A stretch of 60,327 nucleotides of DNA from Leptolyngbya sp. CCY15150 (GTDB lineage: Bacteria; Cyanobacteriota; Cyanobacteriia; RECH01). Positions 27,095 to 35,697 of the stretch are shown here, piece after piece. A program made the position numbers and the translations under genes. The notes below the pieces were generated by a model that had not been told where the DNA came from, did no database searches, and worked only from the letters and a program-made list of their open reading frames with translations. The DNA lies in NCBI RefSeq assembly GCF_016888135.1, contig NZ_JACSWB010000280.1:1-60327 (forward strand), written 5' to 3'. Within the stretch, counting starts at the first letter, position 1; every line of letters begins with the position of its first letter.

Positions 27095-28399
27095 TTAACC
27101 TGTAGCAACATCCAGTTTAGGAACCGGAGATGGGCTGACCAGCTCATCATAAATAGCCATCATTGTTAGGGCTTTTTGTCCCCATTCAAATTGTTTAGCC
27201 TGCTCCGTAGCTGTTTTCGACATGGTTCGACGTAGGGCTTCATCCTTCACCAGTTGGGTGATGTGAACTGCCATTTCTTGGACAATGTGGTCACGGGACA
27301 GGGGCTCAATTTTGAAGCCAGTTTCTGCCGTTACATATTCACCAATGCCGCCGTTATTCACCACAATGCAAGGCAGGCCGCAGGCCATGGCCTCCATAAC
27401 AACCGCACCGCCAAATTCACGAATAGAGGGGAAACAAAAGAGGTCAGACTTGCGGTAATAGTCGAGGGTTTCCTGTTGCTGCACCCAGCCGGTAAAGGTA
27501 ATCGCTGATGTGAGGTTTAACTGCTGGGTTTGTTCCTCAAGGGGCGATCGCTCTTGGCCATCTCCCACAATGGTTAGGTGAATGCGATCGCGCACCTCGG
27601 GTTCTAGTTGAGCGATCGCATCGACCAACATATCGGCTCCTTTATAGGGCACTAAGCGCCCCACAAAAATTAGCTCAATTTTGTCATGGACGGGGCGATC
27701 CTCAGCGGCATCTAAAAACTTTTGCTCGATGCCATTTTCGTAGAACAGATGAATGCGATCGCTGGGAAGATCAAATTTCTCCTGCAGCATGTCTAAGGTA
27801 TAGGTTGATCCAGCAAGGATTTTGTCGGCGCGGCGATAGGTATCTTCATAGCCGGGCAGGAGCAGTTCTCCTAGATCTCGAAGAAAATTTAGGTAGGCAT
27901 GTTCCTTGCGGGCGATCGCTTCAAAGTTTTTGGGAAACGGAACGCCGCCATTGACGGGGCCGTAGAGAAACGGGGTGCGATCGCACACTTGGCTAAGTTT
28001 GACCGGATAGCGAGGAATCATCGGGGTGATCACATGCACCAGGTCGTAGTCTCCCGCCACCACGCTGTCTTTGAATTGCTGGTAGACCCGGCGGTTAAAT
28101 TCTTCGTAGACCGGATAGGTGAGGGCATGAAACAGCGGCCAAATCTTGGAAGCGATCGGCCCAACTAAACCAAAGTAAAGCTGAATGCCTCGACTTTCTT
28201 CGATATAAACAACGTTTTGATGGCCCCGTTTTTGCATAGCATCGCGGTTGCGCGCATGGGTGACCAGGGTGGCGTTCACCCGTTGATTGATCTCTCGGAA
28301 AAAGTTGTATCCCACTAAGGGAACCGATGACCAATCCGGGTTACAGGACTCGATGATCAATAAAACGTTGAGGGATTTGTAATCTGCGGTCTCAGGCAT
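27095..28399 (-). CDS. GT4-type glycosyltransferase
   Basis: A 434-residue GT-B enzyme. The C-terminal half has the family 4 blocks LIFVGRLVPYKGADMLVDAI, LTIVGDGQER, FPSIREFGGAVVMEAMACGL (E-x7-E) and NNGGIGEYV. The N-terminal half contains FLYGPVNGGVPFP, typical of a subgroup found in exopolysaccharide clusters. It lies 103 bp downstream of rfbA on the same strand and probably belongs to the same transcript. Retaining chemistry with a nucleotide sugar is expected from the family; specificity is not readable. Confidence 0.9.
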   Translation of the reverse strand: MPETADYKSLNVLLIIESCNPDWSSVPLVGYNFFREINQRVNATLVTHARNRDAMQKRGHQNVVYIEESRGIQLYFGLVGPIASKIWPLFHALTYPVYEEFNRRVYQQFKDSVVAGDYDLVHVITPMIPRYPVKLSQVCDRTPFLYGPVNGGVPFPKNFEAIARKEHAYLNFLRDLGELLLPGYEDTYRRADKILAGSTYTLDMLQEKFDLPSDRIHLFYENGIEQKFLDAAEDRPVHDKIELIFVGRLVPYKGADMLVDAIAQLEPEVRDRIHLTIVGDGQERSPLEEQTQQLNLTSAITFTGWVQQQETLDYYRKSDLFCFPSIREFGGAVVMEAMACGLPCIVVNNGGIGEYVTAETGFKIEPLSRDHIVQEMAVHITQLVKDEALRRTMSKTATEQAKQFEWGQKALTMMAIYDELVSPSPVPKLDVATG

Positions 28400-28502
28400 G
28401 AGCAGGTGCCTCTTGCATCAAAGTATGGGGCGGAACGGTGGGCAACTCAGGCATCTAGGGTTGCTAGGCGTGTGGTTGGGAGGGTCTGGGATCTGGGATA
28501 CC

Positions 28503-29576
28503 CTACATCACCTCAATCTTAGAATCGTCGCCGATCATGAACCGCAAAGCCTTGGGACGCTGAGGCGCTTCTTTGAGCTGGGCCCGCTGACCAATCAGGC
28601 TGTCTACAATTCGGTGATGAATGCCGGTGATGCTGGCACCCTTCAGCAAGACGCTATGTTCAATATCGGCTTCAATCAGCGATACCTCGTTGGCAATGCT
28701 GCTGTAGGGGCCAATAAAGCAATTTTCGATATGGCAGTTGTCCCCGATAATCACCGGGCCGCGAATGGTGGAATTGATAATTTTGGACTGTTTGCCAATA
28801 CTCACCCGCCCAATAATCTGGCTCTTATCATCCACCTCGCCATTCACGGAGGATTGCAAGCAGGTGTCGAGAATCACCCGGTTGGCTTCTAGCAAATCAT
28901 CTTTTTTCCCGGTATCTAGCCACCAGCCTTGAATGCGGCGGGCTTCCACCTTTTGCTGATGGTCGATCAGATATTGGATGGCGTCGGTGATTTCTAGCTC
29001 GCCCCGAGCCGAGGGTTGGATATGGGCGATCGCTTCATGAATACTCGGCGCAAATAGATAAATGCCCACCAGAGCTAAGTTGGAGGGCGGCACCTTCGGT
29101 TTTTCCACCAAGGCCAACACCCGCCCCTCGTCGTCAATTTTGGCGACCCCAAAGGCGGTGGGATTGGGCACCTCACAGAGCAGAGTGAGGGCGTCGAGCT
29201 GGCGAGCTTTGAAGGCGTCAATAAAGAGGTTCAAGTCGCTCTGCACCAGGTTATCGCCCAGGTACATGACGAAGGGCGAATCGCCGAGAAACGGCTGGGC
29301 AATTTTCACCGCATGGGCGAGCCCTGCCGGTTCCTCTTGCAAAATGTAGGTAATGTTGGCTCCAAAGCGATCGCCATTCCCGGTTTTAGCCTGCACTTCG
29401 CCGCCGGTTTCTGGGCTAATAATGATGCCGATCTCAGTAATGCCAGCGGCGACAATGTCCTCAATCCCGTACCAGAGAATCGGTTTATTAGCTACGGGTA
29501 CCAGTTGCTTCGCCCCAGTATAGGTAAGAGGACGCAAACGGGTTCCTTTGCCACCAGATAAGATAATTGCTTTCAT
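28503..29576 (-). CDS. rfbA: Glucose-1-phosphate thymidylyltransferase, long form
   Basis: A 357-residue nucleotidyltransferase making dTDP-glucose from dTTP and glucose 1-phosphate. It shows the signature GGKGTRLRPLTYTGAKQLVP, then LGDNLVQSD (metal/nucleotide binding), VEKPKVPPS and WLDTGKKDDLLEA. It is about 65 residues longer than the E. coli RmlA type. The extra C-terminal part (INSTIRGPVIIGDNCHIENC and following) is a left-handed beta-helix hexapeptide domain, as in the long-form enzymes of actinomycetes, archaea and cyanobacteria. It is 27 bp downstream of rfbD, so very likely co-transcribed. Confidence 0.95.
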   Translation of the reverse strand: MKAIILSGGKGTRLRPLTYTGAKQLVPVANKPILWYGIEDIVAAGITEIGIIISPETGGEVQAKTGNGDRFGANITYILQEEPAGLAHAVKIAQPFLGDSPFVMYLGDNLVQSDLNLFIDAFKARQLDALTLLCEVPNPTAFGVAKIDDEGRVLALVEKPKVPPSNLALVGIYLFAPSIHEAIAHIQPSARGELEITDAIQYLIDHQQKVEARRIQGWWLDTGKKDDLLEANRVILDTCLQSSVNGEVDDKSQIIGRVSIGKQSKIINSTIRGPVIIGDNCHIENCFIGPYSSIANEVSLIEADIEHSVLLKGASITGIHHRIVDSLIGQRAQLKEAPQRPKALRFMIGDDSKIEVM

Positions 29577-29603
29577 GGGAGTGCTATGGGTGAAGGACTG
29601 AAT

Positions 29604-30500
29604 TCAACGAGCAGAGGCGGTCACGGGTGCTAGGTCATGCAGCAGTTTCCGCAGGCTGGCCCGCCAATGGGGAGCGGGATGCCCTAGGATGTCGGCGGCT
29701 TTCTGACCGGACAGCACCGAGTAGGCAGGCCGCTGGGCCGGGGTGGGATAGTCAGCAGTGGTAATCGGCACCACCCGTTTGAGGGTGAGGGGAAATCCAA
29801 GGGCGGCGGCTTCTTCAACGATCGCCACGGCGAAGTCATACCAGCTAATGGCTCCGCTGTTGGTGTAGTGGAGGATGCCGGTGGTGGGGCTGGGGGCGCA
29901 GAGGTAGGGAATCAACTGGGCGATCGCTTGGGCCAAGTCTCCCGTCCAGGTTGGGCAGCCGACCTGATCCATGACCACCCGCAGTTCTTCGCGCTCGGCC
30001 CCAAGGCGCAGCATAGTTTTGACAAAATTGCCCTTGCCGCCGGCACCGTAGACCCAGGCAGTGCGTACAATCAGGTGGCGATCGCAATTATTGCTCACGC
30101 CCAGCTCTCCAGCCAGCTTGGATTGCCCATAGGCTCCCTTGGGGCCGGTGGGATCGTCTTCTAGGTAGGGGGTATTTTTGCTGCCGTCAAACACATAGTC
30201 GGTGGAGACGTGGATGATGGAACTGCCGAGTTTTTGCGCCTCTTCCGCCAAAATTGTGGGCGCGGTGCCGTTGATGGCGATCGCTCGATCCATTTCCCGC
30301 TCGGCGGTGTCTACGCCGGTATAGGCCGCAGCATTGACGACCACATCGGGCCGGATCGCCTGCATCACCTGCCGGATTTGGTCAGGCTGGCTGAGATCCA
30401 GGCGCGATCGCCCTAGGGCGGTTACATCGCTGAGGGTGGAGAGAATAGGCTGGAGTTCGCTGCCCAGTTGACCATCGATACCCGTGAGTAGAATCCGCAT
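29604..30500 (-). CDS. rfbD: dTDP-4-dehydrorhamnose reductase
   Basis: A 298-residue NAD(P)H-dependent SDR reductase, last step to dTDP-L-rhamnose. It shows the cofactor motif TGIDGQLGSEL at the N-terminus, NAAAYTGVDTAE, HVSTDYVFDGSKNTPYLE, the catalytic Tyr-x3-Lys in YGQSKLAGE, and VRTAWVYG. Its ATG overlaps the TAA stop of rfbC by one base (TAATG, 30498-30502), so translation is probably coupled. Length and motifs are standard. Confidence 0.95.
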   Translation of the reverse strand: MRILLTGIDGQLGSELQPILSTLSDVTALGRSRLDLSQPDQIRQVMQAIRPDVVVNAAAYTGVDTAEREMDRAIAINGTAPTILAEEAQKLGSSIIHVSTDYVFDGSKNTPYLEDDPTGPKGAYGQSKLAGELGVSNNCDRHLIVRTAWVYGAGGKGNFVKTMLRLGAEREELRVVMDQVGCPTWTGDLAQAIAQLIPYLCAPSPTTGILHYTNSGAISWYDFAVAIVEEAAALGFPLTLKRVVPITTADYPTPAQRPAYSVLSGQKAADILGHPAPHWRASLRKLLHDLAPVTASAR

Positions 30501-31045
30501 TAGGCGTACACCTCGGCTGTTTTGAAGGATTGACCCGCTTGGTCTTTGCTCGACAGGATCGGGTCGGCCGTGAGGGGCCAGAGGATGCCCACGTCGGGGT
30601 CATTCCAAAGGAGCGATCGCTCGTGCTGGGGTGCGTAGTAGTCGGTGGCTTTGTAGAGCACGTCGGCGCTGTCAGAAAGCACCAGAAAGCCATGGGCAAA
30701 GCCGGGGGGCACCCAAAGCTGGCGTTTATTGTCCGCACTGAGTTCACAACTGACCCAGTTACCAAAGGTGGGGGAGCTTTTCCGCATATCCACCGCCACA
30801 TCGAGAATGCTGCCCATCGCCGCCCGCACCAGCTTACCCTGGGGCTGCTGCACTTGATAATGCAGACCGCGCAGCACATGCTTGACGGAGCGAGAGTGAT
30901 TATCTTGGACAAAATCGAGATCGAGCCCAGTTTTATCGGCAAAGGTACGCCGGTTAAAACTTTCCATGAAGAAGCCGCGATCGTCCCCAAACACCTTCGG
31001 TTCTAAAATCAGCACATCGGGGATGTCTGTGGGAATGATCTGCAT
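30500..31045 (-). CDS. rfbC: dTDP-4-dehydrorhamnose 3,5-epimerase
   Basis: A 181-residue cupin-fold epimerase of dTDP-4-keto-6-deoxyglucose. It shows FNRRTFADKTGLDLDFVQDN, the catalytic-histidine motif VLRGLHYQ, LVRAAMGSILDVAVDMR, and WVPPGFAHGFLVLSD. The start has a full AAGGAGG Shine-Dalgarno sequence (complement of 31051-31057) 5 nt upstream. It is the first of three tightly packed rhamnose genes (rfbC-rfbD-rfbA). Confidence 0.95.
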   Translation of the reverse strand: MQIIPTDIPDVLILEPKVFGDDRGFFMESFNRRTFADKTGLDLDFVQDNHSRSVKHVLRGLHYQVQQPQGKLVRAAMGSILDVAVDMRKSSPTFGNWVSCELSADNKRQLWVPPGFAHGFLVLSDSADVLYKATDYYAPQHERSLLWNDPDVGILWPLTADPILSSKDQAGQSFKTAEVYA

Positions 31046-31181
31046 GAAAACCTCCTTATGAATTCCCGGTTTGGCAGGGTTGAGGCCTAGCCCATCTCAG
31101 TATTCCCACGAGTTTTTGTAAACCTTCAGATGGTTCGTAAAGTTTCCGTAGAGATGTAGGGATTAAGGACGGTTTGGGATA

Positions 31182-32390
31182 CTAGGGCGCACGATCGGCC
31201 TTCGGCGGCGGGGCAGGATCTCGTTCCGTGCGCACCCACTGCCGCTGGGGTCGGACGATGAAGGCAATATACATGGGGATTTTCCAGAGCACGTAGAGGG
31301 GAATCGAGAGTAACTGTCCTAGGGAAAGGATCGATCGCCCAAAGCGAGCCCAAGCCAGCATCACCGCCGATAGCAGCAGCAGGCCCTGCAGACCCAAAAA
31401 GCCCGCGATCGCCCACGACACACCCAGCCAGCCAGCGGCGATCGCCCCCACCATCGCCGCACCCCACAGCATCACCAACAGCGACAGGGGTGGCACGGCC
31501 AAGTCCAACGCTAGGGCCAAGGCACCAAGGCGCTGCCGGGCGATCGCTGTGGTCAACAACCGGGGAACTTGGGTCACCAAGGTTTGCAAATGGCCATGTT
31601 CCCAGCGGGTGCGTTGGCTGGTGGCGGCCTGATCCTGCTGGGGCAAGCGACCGATCACCCGGGCCGTTTCGCAAAACTGGGGCGGCGCACCGGCGATCGC
31701 TAGGTCTAAACCCAACTGCATATCTTCCACAATGTTGCCGCTGGCCAAGGGCGATTGCCGAATCATCTCCCAGGGAAAGGCCATGCCGGTGCCGGTGAGC
31801 AGGCAGGGCAAGCCCAAGCGCTGCAAACCTCGCGGCCGCACCCGATTCTTCACCATAAAGGCCAGAGCCGACACCGAATCCTTGGCGCTGGGATCGGGCG
31901 GTTGCTCCATCAAATACAAAGCCTGTACCGGGCGCTGGGACTGGGCGGCCTGCTGGGCGATGGTGCGCAGGGCTCCGGGCAGTAGGGTGCAGTCGGCATC
32001 CACCATCACCACAATGTCGGGCGGATCCGCATCTAGGGAGCGCAGCCCAAAATCTAGGGCATAGCCCTTGCCCCGCTGATCCCGATTCTGGCGTTCGAGC
32101 ACCGTGGCTCCCGCCGAGCGAGCGATGGCGGCAGTGTCATCGCTGCAGTTATCGGCAATGACGATCAGGCGATCGCCCTCTACCAGTTGGGGCATCAGTG
32201 CGGCCAGGGTGTCTTGAATGACCAGAGCCTCGTTGTGCGCTGGAATCAACACCGCCAATCGTGGTGCATGGGCCAACGGGGCGGGCGATCGCCCCGGCAG
32301 CATGGCTAGCCAACATTCAAGGGTGAAGGTGAGAACTGGAATGCAGACGATCAGGGCGATCGCCCAGCATAGGTATGTCAGAACGACCAA
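31182..32390 (-). CDS. Membrane GT2 glycosyltransferase (processive type, QxxRW)
   Basis: 402 residues. An N-terminal TM (about 5-28) is followed by a GT-A domain: LAVLIPAHNEALVIQDTLAA, VIADNCSDDTA, MVDADCTLLP (DXD), and QRTRW (QxxRW) near residue 235. Two to three TMs (about 295-350) lie in the C-terminal part. The QxxRW motif and membrane helices are shared with processive GT2 enzymes such as hyaluronan and poly-GlcNAc synthases, although many cyanobacterial relatives have unknown products. It lies 136 bp upstream of rfbC and is oriented with the rhamnose genes. Confidence 0.88.
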   Translation of the reverse strand: MVVLTYLCWAIALIVCIPVLTFTLECWLAMLPGRSPAPLAHAPRLAVLIPAHNEALVIQDTLAALMPQLVEGDRLIVIADNCSDDTAAIARSAGATVLERQNRDQRGKGYALDFGLRSLDADPPDIVVMVDADCTLLPGALRTIAQQAAQSQRPVQALYLMEQPPDPSAKDSVSALAFMVKNRVRPRGLQRLGLPCLLTGTGMAFPWEMIRQSPLASGNIVEDMQLGLDLAIAGAPPQFCETARVIGRLPQQDQAATSQRTRWEHGHLQTLVTQVPRLLTTAIARQRLGALALALDLAVPPLSLLVMLWGAAMVGAIAAGWLGVSWAIAGFLGLQGLLLLSAVMLAWARFGRSILSLGQLLSIPLYVLWKIPMYIAFIVRPQRQWVRTERDPAPPPKADRAP

Positions 32391-32479
32391 ATCTAGCTCC
32401 TTGGCTGCAAGATACTAAGGCTCAACGGTAGCAGATCCGTAAATCTACCCTCAAGTTGCCCAAGAAGGCGCGATCGCTA

Positions 32480-33535
32480 TCATCCATCTCGGTCAACCTC
32501 GGATGTAACCGGTTTGGCTGGGGGCTGGGGGGCTTCGTCCATGGGTGGACTGGGGGGAGCGGGTGCCGACGGTGCTTTCTGGGTGGGCAGTTTGGCCAGT
32601 AAGACCAAAAAGTTGCTCCAGGTGGGCAGATGGCCAGGATTGGCCAGGAGCGATCGCACCCCTAGCTTCAAGGCATTCCGCCGCTGTCCTTGGCTGAGAG
32701 CCTGCCAGGCTCGACCCTGTAGAAATCCCTGAATTTGTTCATTGGACGAATAGGATCGCGACTCGGAACCTTGGGGAATAGGCGGAAAGATGCCACGTTG
32801 CAGATCATCCTGCCCTTGATGCTGGCGCTGCTGCTGGAAGGTGCGGGCGATCCGATCAAAAAAGACCCGTCGCTCGGAAGGGATCACGTGGGTAATGGAG
32901 TCGTTGTGCAGGCGGTAGCAATAGCGAGACTCGATCTGGTAAAACACCCGGCAAATGTCGGTCAGACGAAGCTGCAGGTCAATGTCTTCGCCGGTTTCGA
33001 AGTAGGGACGAAACCCGCCCAGGAGTCGTAGGGTGTCCGTGCGGATGGCGAAGGTGCAGAGGTGGGTGCGGGTGATGCCTTGCTGAAGTTCATCGGTCAC
33101 CTCTTCCGGCGTGCTGCCGGTGTCGTGCTGCAGGACAAAGGAGCCGTTGGGCGCAATGATGTCGTAGCTACCACAAACCGCGCCATAGTCTGGATGCTGC
33201 TGCAGCCAGTTGGCTTGGGAGGCAATGCGTCCAGGCGTAAACAGATCATCGGCATCACAGCGCATGATGATCGCGCCCCGGGCCGCCGCTAGTCCTAGGT
33301 TCATGGTGGTGGAAATGCCCGCCTTAGCACCGTTGACGACCCGCAATCGCGCATCTTGAATCGCCTGCACTCGTTCTAGGGAGCGATCGCTAGAGCGATC
33401 GTTGACCACAACCACCTCCAAGGGAATCGTGGTTTCTTGCAGCACCGACTGCAGCGCCTGAGTAATATAGCCCTCGGCGTTATACATCGGAATAATCACG
33501 CTAACGAGCGGTGGTGGTAGTTCCAAAGTCTGCAT
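32480..33535 (-). CDS. GT2-type glycosyltransferase
   Basis: A 351-residue soluble GT-A enzyme. It shows VSVIIPMYNAEGYITQALQS, LEVVVVNDRSSDRSLERVQA, and the DXD-type RCDADDLFTPGRIASQA. The C-terminal 35 residues are Pro/Ala-rich (APSAPAPPSPPMDEAP) and probably disordered. It is similar in start and layout to the next upstream gene, suggesting an old duplication. The gap to the downstream GT2 is 89 bp, consistent with one operon. Confidence 0.9.
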   Translation of the reverse strand: MQTLELPPPLVSVIIPMYNAEGYITQALQSVLQETTIPLEVVVVNDRSSDRSLERVQAIQDARLRVVNGAKAGISTTMNLGLAAARGAIIMRCDADDLFTPGRIASQANWLQQHPDYGAVCGSYDIIAPNGSFVLQHDTGSTPEEVTDELQQGITRTHLCTFAIRTDTLRLLGGFRPYFETGEDIDLQLRLTDICRVFYQIESRYCYRLHNDSITHVIPSERRVFFDRIARTFQQQRQHQGQDDLQRGIFPPIPQGSESRSYSSNEQIQGFLQGRAWQALSQGQRRNALKLGVRSLLANPGHLPTWSNFLVLLAKLPTQKAPSAPAPPSPPMDEAPQPPAKPVTSEVDRDG

Positions 33536-33600
33536 GGTGCGATCGCTCTCCTACTGGGTGAATGAACGGACTCTTTTTCCAAAGGTCTCCTAGAGGACAG

Positions 33601-34560
33601 CTAAGGTTCCTCCAGGGACGGCATTGGCTTGGCGATCGCACAGCCCAAGAGTATCCAGCCATCGGTCTGGAAGGGACGTAGCTTGATCGCCCGCCACCCA
33701 TAGACCAAGGCAGTTTGGCGCTGGCGGCTATTGAAGGCCCACCAGCCATACTTGAGCATAAAGTGATGCTGGGACTCAGGATCGGCGGTGGGTCGCCAGG
33801 CATAGCCCGCTTCAAACTTGCCCTCGATGCCGCGCCGCTGCCAAGCGCGTTCGCAAACCCGCCGCGCATTGTGCCGCTGTTCCGTACTGCGCGTTTCGCT
33901 AATGGAATGGGCATGGAGCCGATAGTGCAGCACAACGGTTTGCAGATTGGCCAGATGCCCCACTTCCCCCAGCCGCAGCCACAGGTCTAAATCTAAGGCG
34001 CTTTTCAGCGATTCGTCATAGCCGCCAATCTCCTGCAGGGTGCTGCGACGCATCATGGCACAGGGATGGCAAATACTGCCATGGCCGGCGAGGGCAGATT
34101 GTTGAATCGCCTCATTGTCTGGGGGGAGGGCCAGGTAGGTGAGCAGGCGACCCTCAGCATCGATCAGGGCATGGTTACCACCCACACAGACCACCTCTGG
34201 ATGGTCATGGAGGAAGCTGACCTGCTGGCTAAAGCGATCGGGCAGGGCGATGTCATCGGCATCCATGACGGCAATGAACTCGCCTTGGGCTTGGGCCTGG
34301 AGGCGATTGCGGGTAGCCGAAACCCCTAGATTGGTGGGGTTAGCCAGCACATGGATGCGGGCATCTTGGGCGGCATAGGTTTGGAGGATGGCGAGGGAGC
34401 GATCGCTAGAACAGTCATCACCGATCCACAGCTCAAAGTCCTCAAAGGTTTGGGACAAGATACTCTCAATTGCTTCAGCTAGGTAGCGTTCGGAGTTGTA
34501 AACCGGCAAAATGACCGAGACCCGAGGGGGGCGATCGCAGTCAATAGGCACGTTTGACAT
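33601..34560 (-). CDS. GT2-type glycosyltransferase
   Basis: 319 residues. It shows VSVILPVYNSERYLAEAIES, FELWIGDDCSSDRSLAILQT, and AVMDADDIALPDRFSQQVSF (DXD). The C-terminal part (GGYDESLKSALDLDLWLRLG, then HYRLHAHSIS) is typical of EPS-cluster GT2 enzymes that add a single sugar. It is 65 bp upstream of another GT2 gene. Confidence 0.9.
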   Translation of the reverse strand: MSNVPIDCDRPPRVSVILPVYNSERYLAEAIESILSQTFEDFELWIGDDCSSDRSLAILQTYAAQDARIHVLANPTNLGVSATRNRLQAQAQGEFIAVMDADDIALPDRFSQQVSFLHDHPEVVCVGGNHALIDAEGRLLTYLALPPDNEAIQQSALAGHGSICHPCAMMRRSTLQEIGGYDESLKSALDLDLWLRLGEVGHLANLQTVVLHYRLHAHSISETRSTEQRHNARRVCERAWQRRGIEGKFEAGYAWRPTADPESQHHFMLKYGWWAFNSRQRQTALVYGWRAIKLRPFQTDGWILLGCAIAKPMPSLEEP

Positions 34561-34604
34561 CAGCTCATCTCACAAAGGGACAAAAGTTGGACGAAAGGTG
34601 GTTT

Positions 34605-34655
34605 CAAAGCCCTTCTACCTCTCTGGCAAAGGGGTTGGGGGAGGTCTTCGAGGTT
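34605..34655. repeat. Degenerate dispersed repeat (CCCTTCTACC...AAGGGGTTGGGGG type)
   Basis: CAAAGCCCTTCTACCTCTCT followed by GGCAAAGGGGTTGGGGGAGG resembles the intergenic repeats at 24457-24500 and 44630-44735. It can fold into a weak stem. It separates the sulfotransferase and GT2 genes. Confidence 0.5.
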
Positions 34656-34671
34656 TGTTTCACCATCTGGC

Positions 34672-35490
34672 TCACGATTCATCCTGGGATATGGGCAGGC
34701 TAGTACATCGCTGGCTTAAGGTTTGACAACAGTCTTGAAAGGCTTGATTGGCCCGCTCAAGAAGATGTGGATCTAGGTTATAGAGTGTTTTTTTAGGATT
34801 GCGAATAATGGTTCCAGATTCTAAATTTCCAGACCAGTCACCCACTTTTCTCTGTCCAGTTACCGGCGTTTTTTCATACTGTTCAGAAAGGGGAAATTTT
34901 AGAGATAGATGCTGTTCTAGGGCTCGAAAAACAGCATCTGTTTGATGAATGAGCTGAGCATGGGTGAGGAAAAATGCTCGCTTAGGATGTTCCATGATCT
35001 CGGCATAGCGCTGGATGCTTCGGAGGCGATCGCAATAATATTGGGTGTAGTCTTCTACAGAATAGAGCTGGACTCCATCATCTCCCGTTTCGCCCCATAG
35101 CTTGACCATGCTAGACAAGGTTTCCGCCGGATCTCTTAGGAGAAAAATGATGGAGATACGAGGATGATTGAGGAGAGATTCGTCTTTAATATGCATATCA
35201 TGAAGAATTTTGTCCATGATAAAGCGATCGCTCATATCAAGTTGCTTTAGGGCATATTTAACATCACACATTAAGTGAGTTAAATCCTGTTGGTTCCAAT
35301 AAAAAACATGGGTTTCTCCATAGCCAGAAATCTCTGGATTGGTGTTGAGGATATGGGTAAACATCGATGAACCCGATCGCATATGTCCCAATATCCATAG
35401 ATACTCATAGGACTTACGACGAACGACCAAGTTAGCCTTGTAATAGGCTCGAAATAGTTTTGCGGTTAAGGCATCTGGCTGTTGGATCAT
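34672..35490 (-). CDS. PAPS-dependent sulfotransferase
   Basis: A 272-residue sulfotransferase-fold protein. The 5'-phosphosulfate loop is GHMRSGSSMFTHILNTNPE near residue 35. The 3'-phosphate-binding region is ISIIFLLRDPAETLSSMVKL near 105, with its Arg and Ser in place. A late RKVGDWSGNL segment fits the C-terminal substrate/PAPS region. It probably sulfates a sugar of the polysaccharide or another acceptor; the acceptor is inferred from context only. The gene is more AT-rich than its neighbours but does contain two HIP1 octamers. It lies between a flippase and GT2 genes. Confidence 0.85.
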   Translation of the reverse strand: MIQQPDALTAKLFRAYYKANLVVRRKSYEYLWILGHMRSGSSMFTHILNTNPEISGYGETHVFYWNQQDLTHLMCDVKYALKQLDMSDRFIMDKILHDMHIKDESLLNHPRISIIFLLRDPAETLSSMVKLWGETGDDGVQLYSVEDYTQYYCDRLRSIQRYAEIMEHPKRAFFLTHAQLIHQTDAVFRALEQHLSLKFPLSEQYEKTPVTGQRKVGDWSGNLESGTIIRNPKKTLYNLDPHLLERANQAFQDCCQTLSQRCTSLPISQDES

Positions 35491-35697
35491 GGTGTCTCTT
35501 GGGTTGAATCTCTGGTGCTGAAATAAATCTGCTGAACTAGCTCAGTTGGTTGAAGGTTTTTGAAGTTAATACATGAGGTTGCTAGAGATGATGAGACTGT
35601 TCCTTAAAACCAGCAGACACACCTGATAGAACTTGATGAATAGGATGCATGAATCTTGAAAACTATCTCGACAACTGCCATCAATCATGCTGATAGC

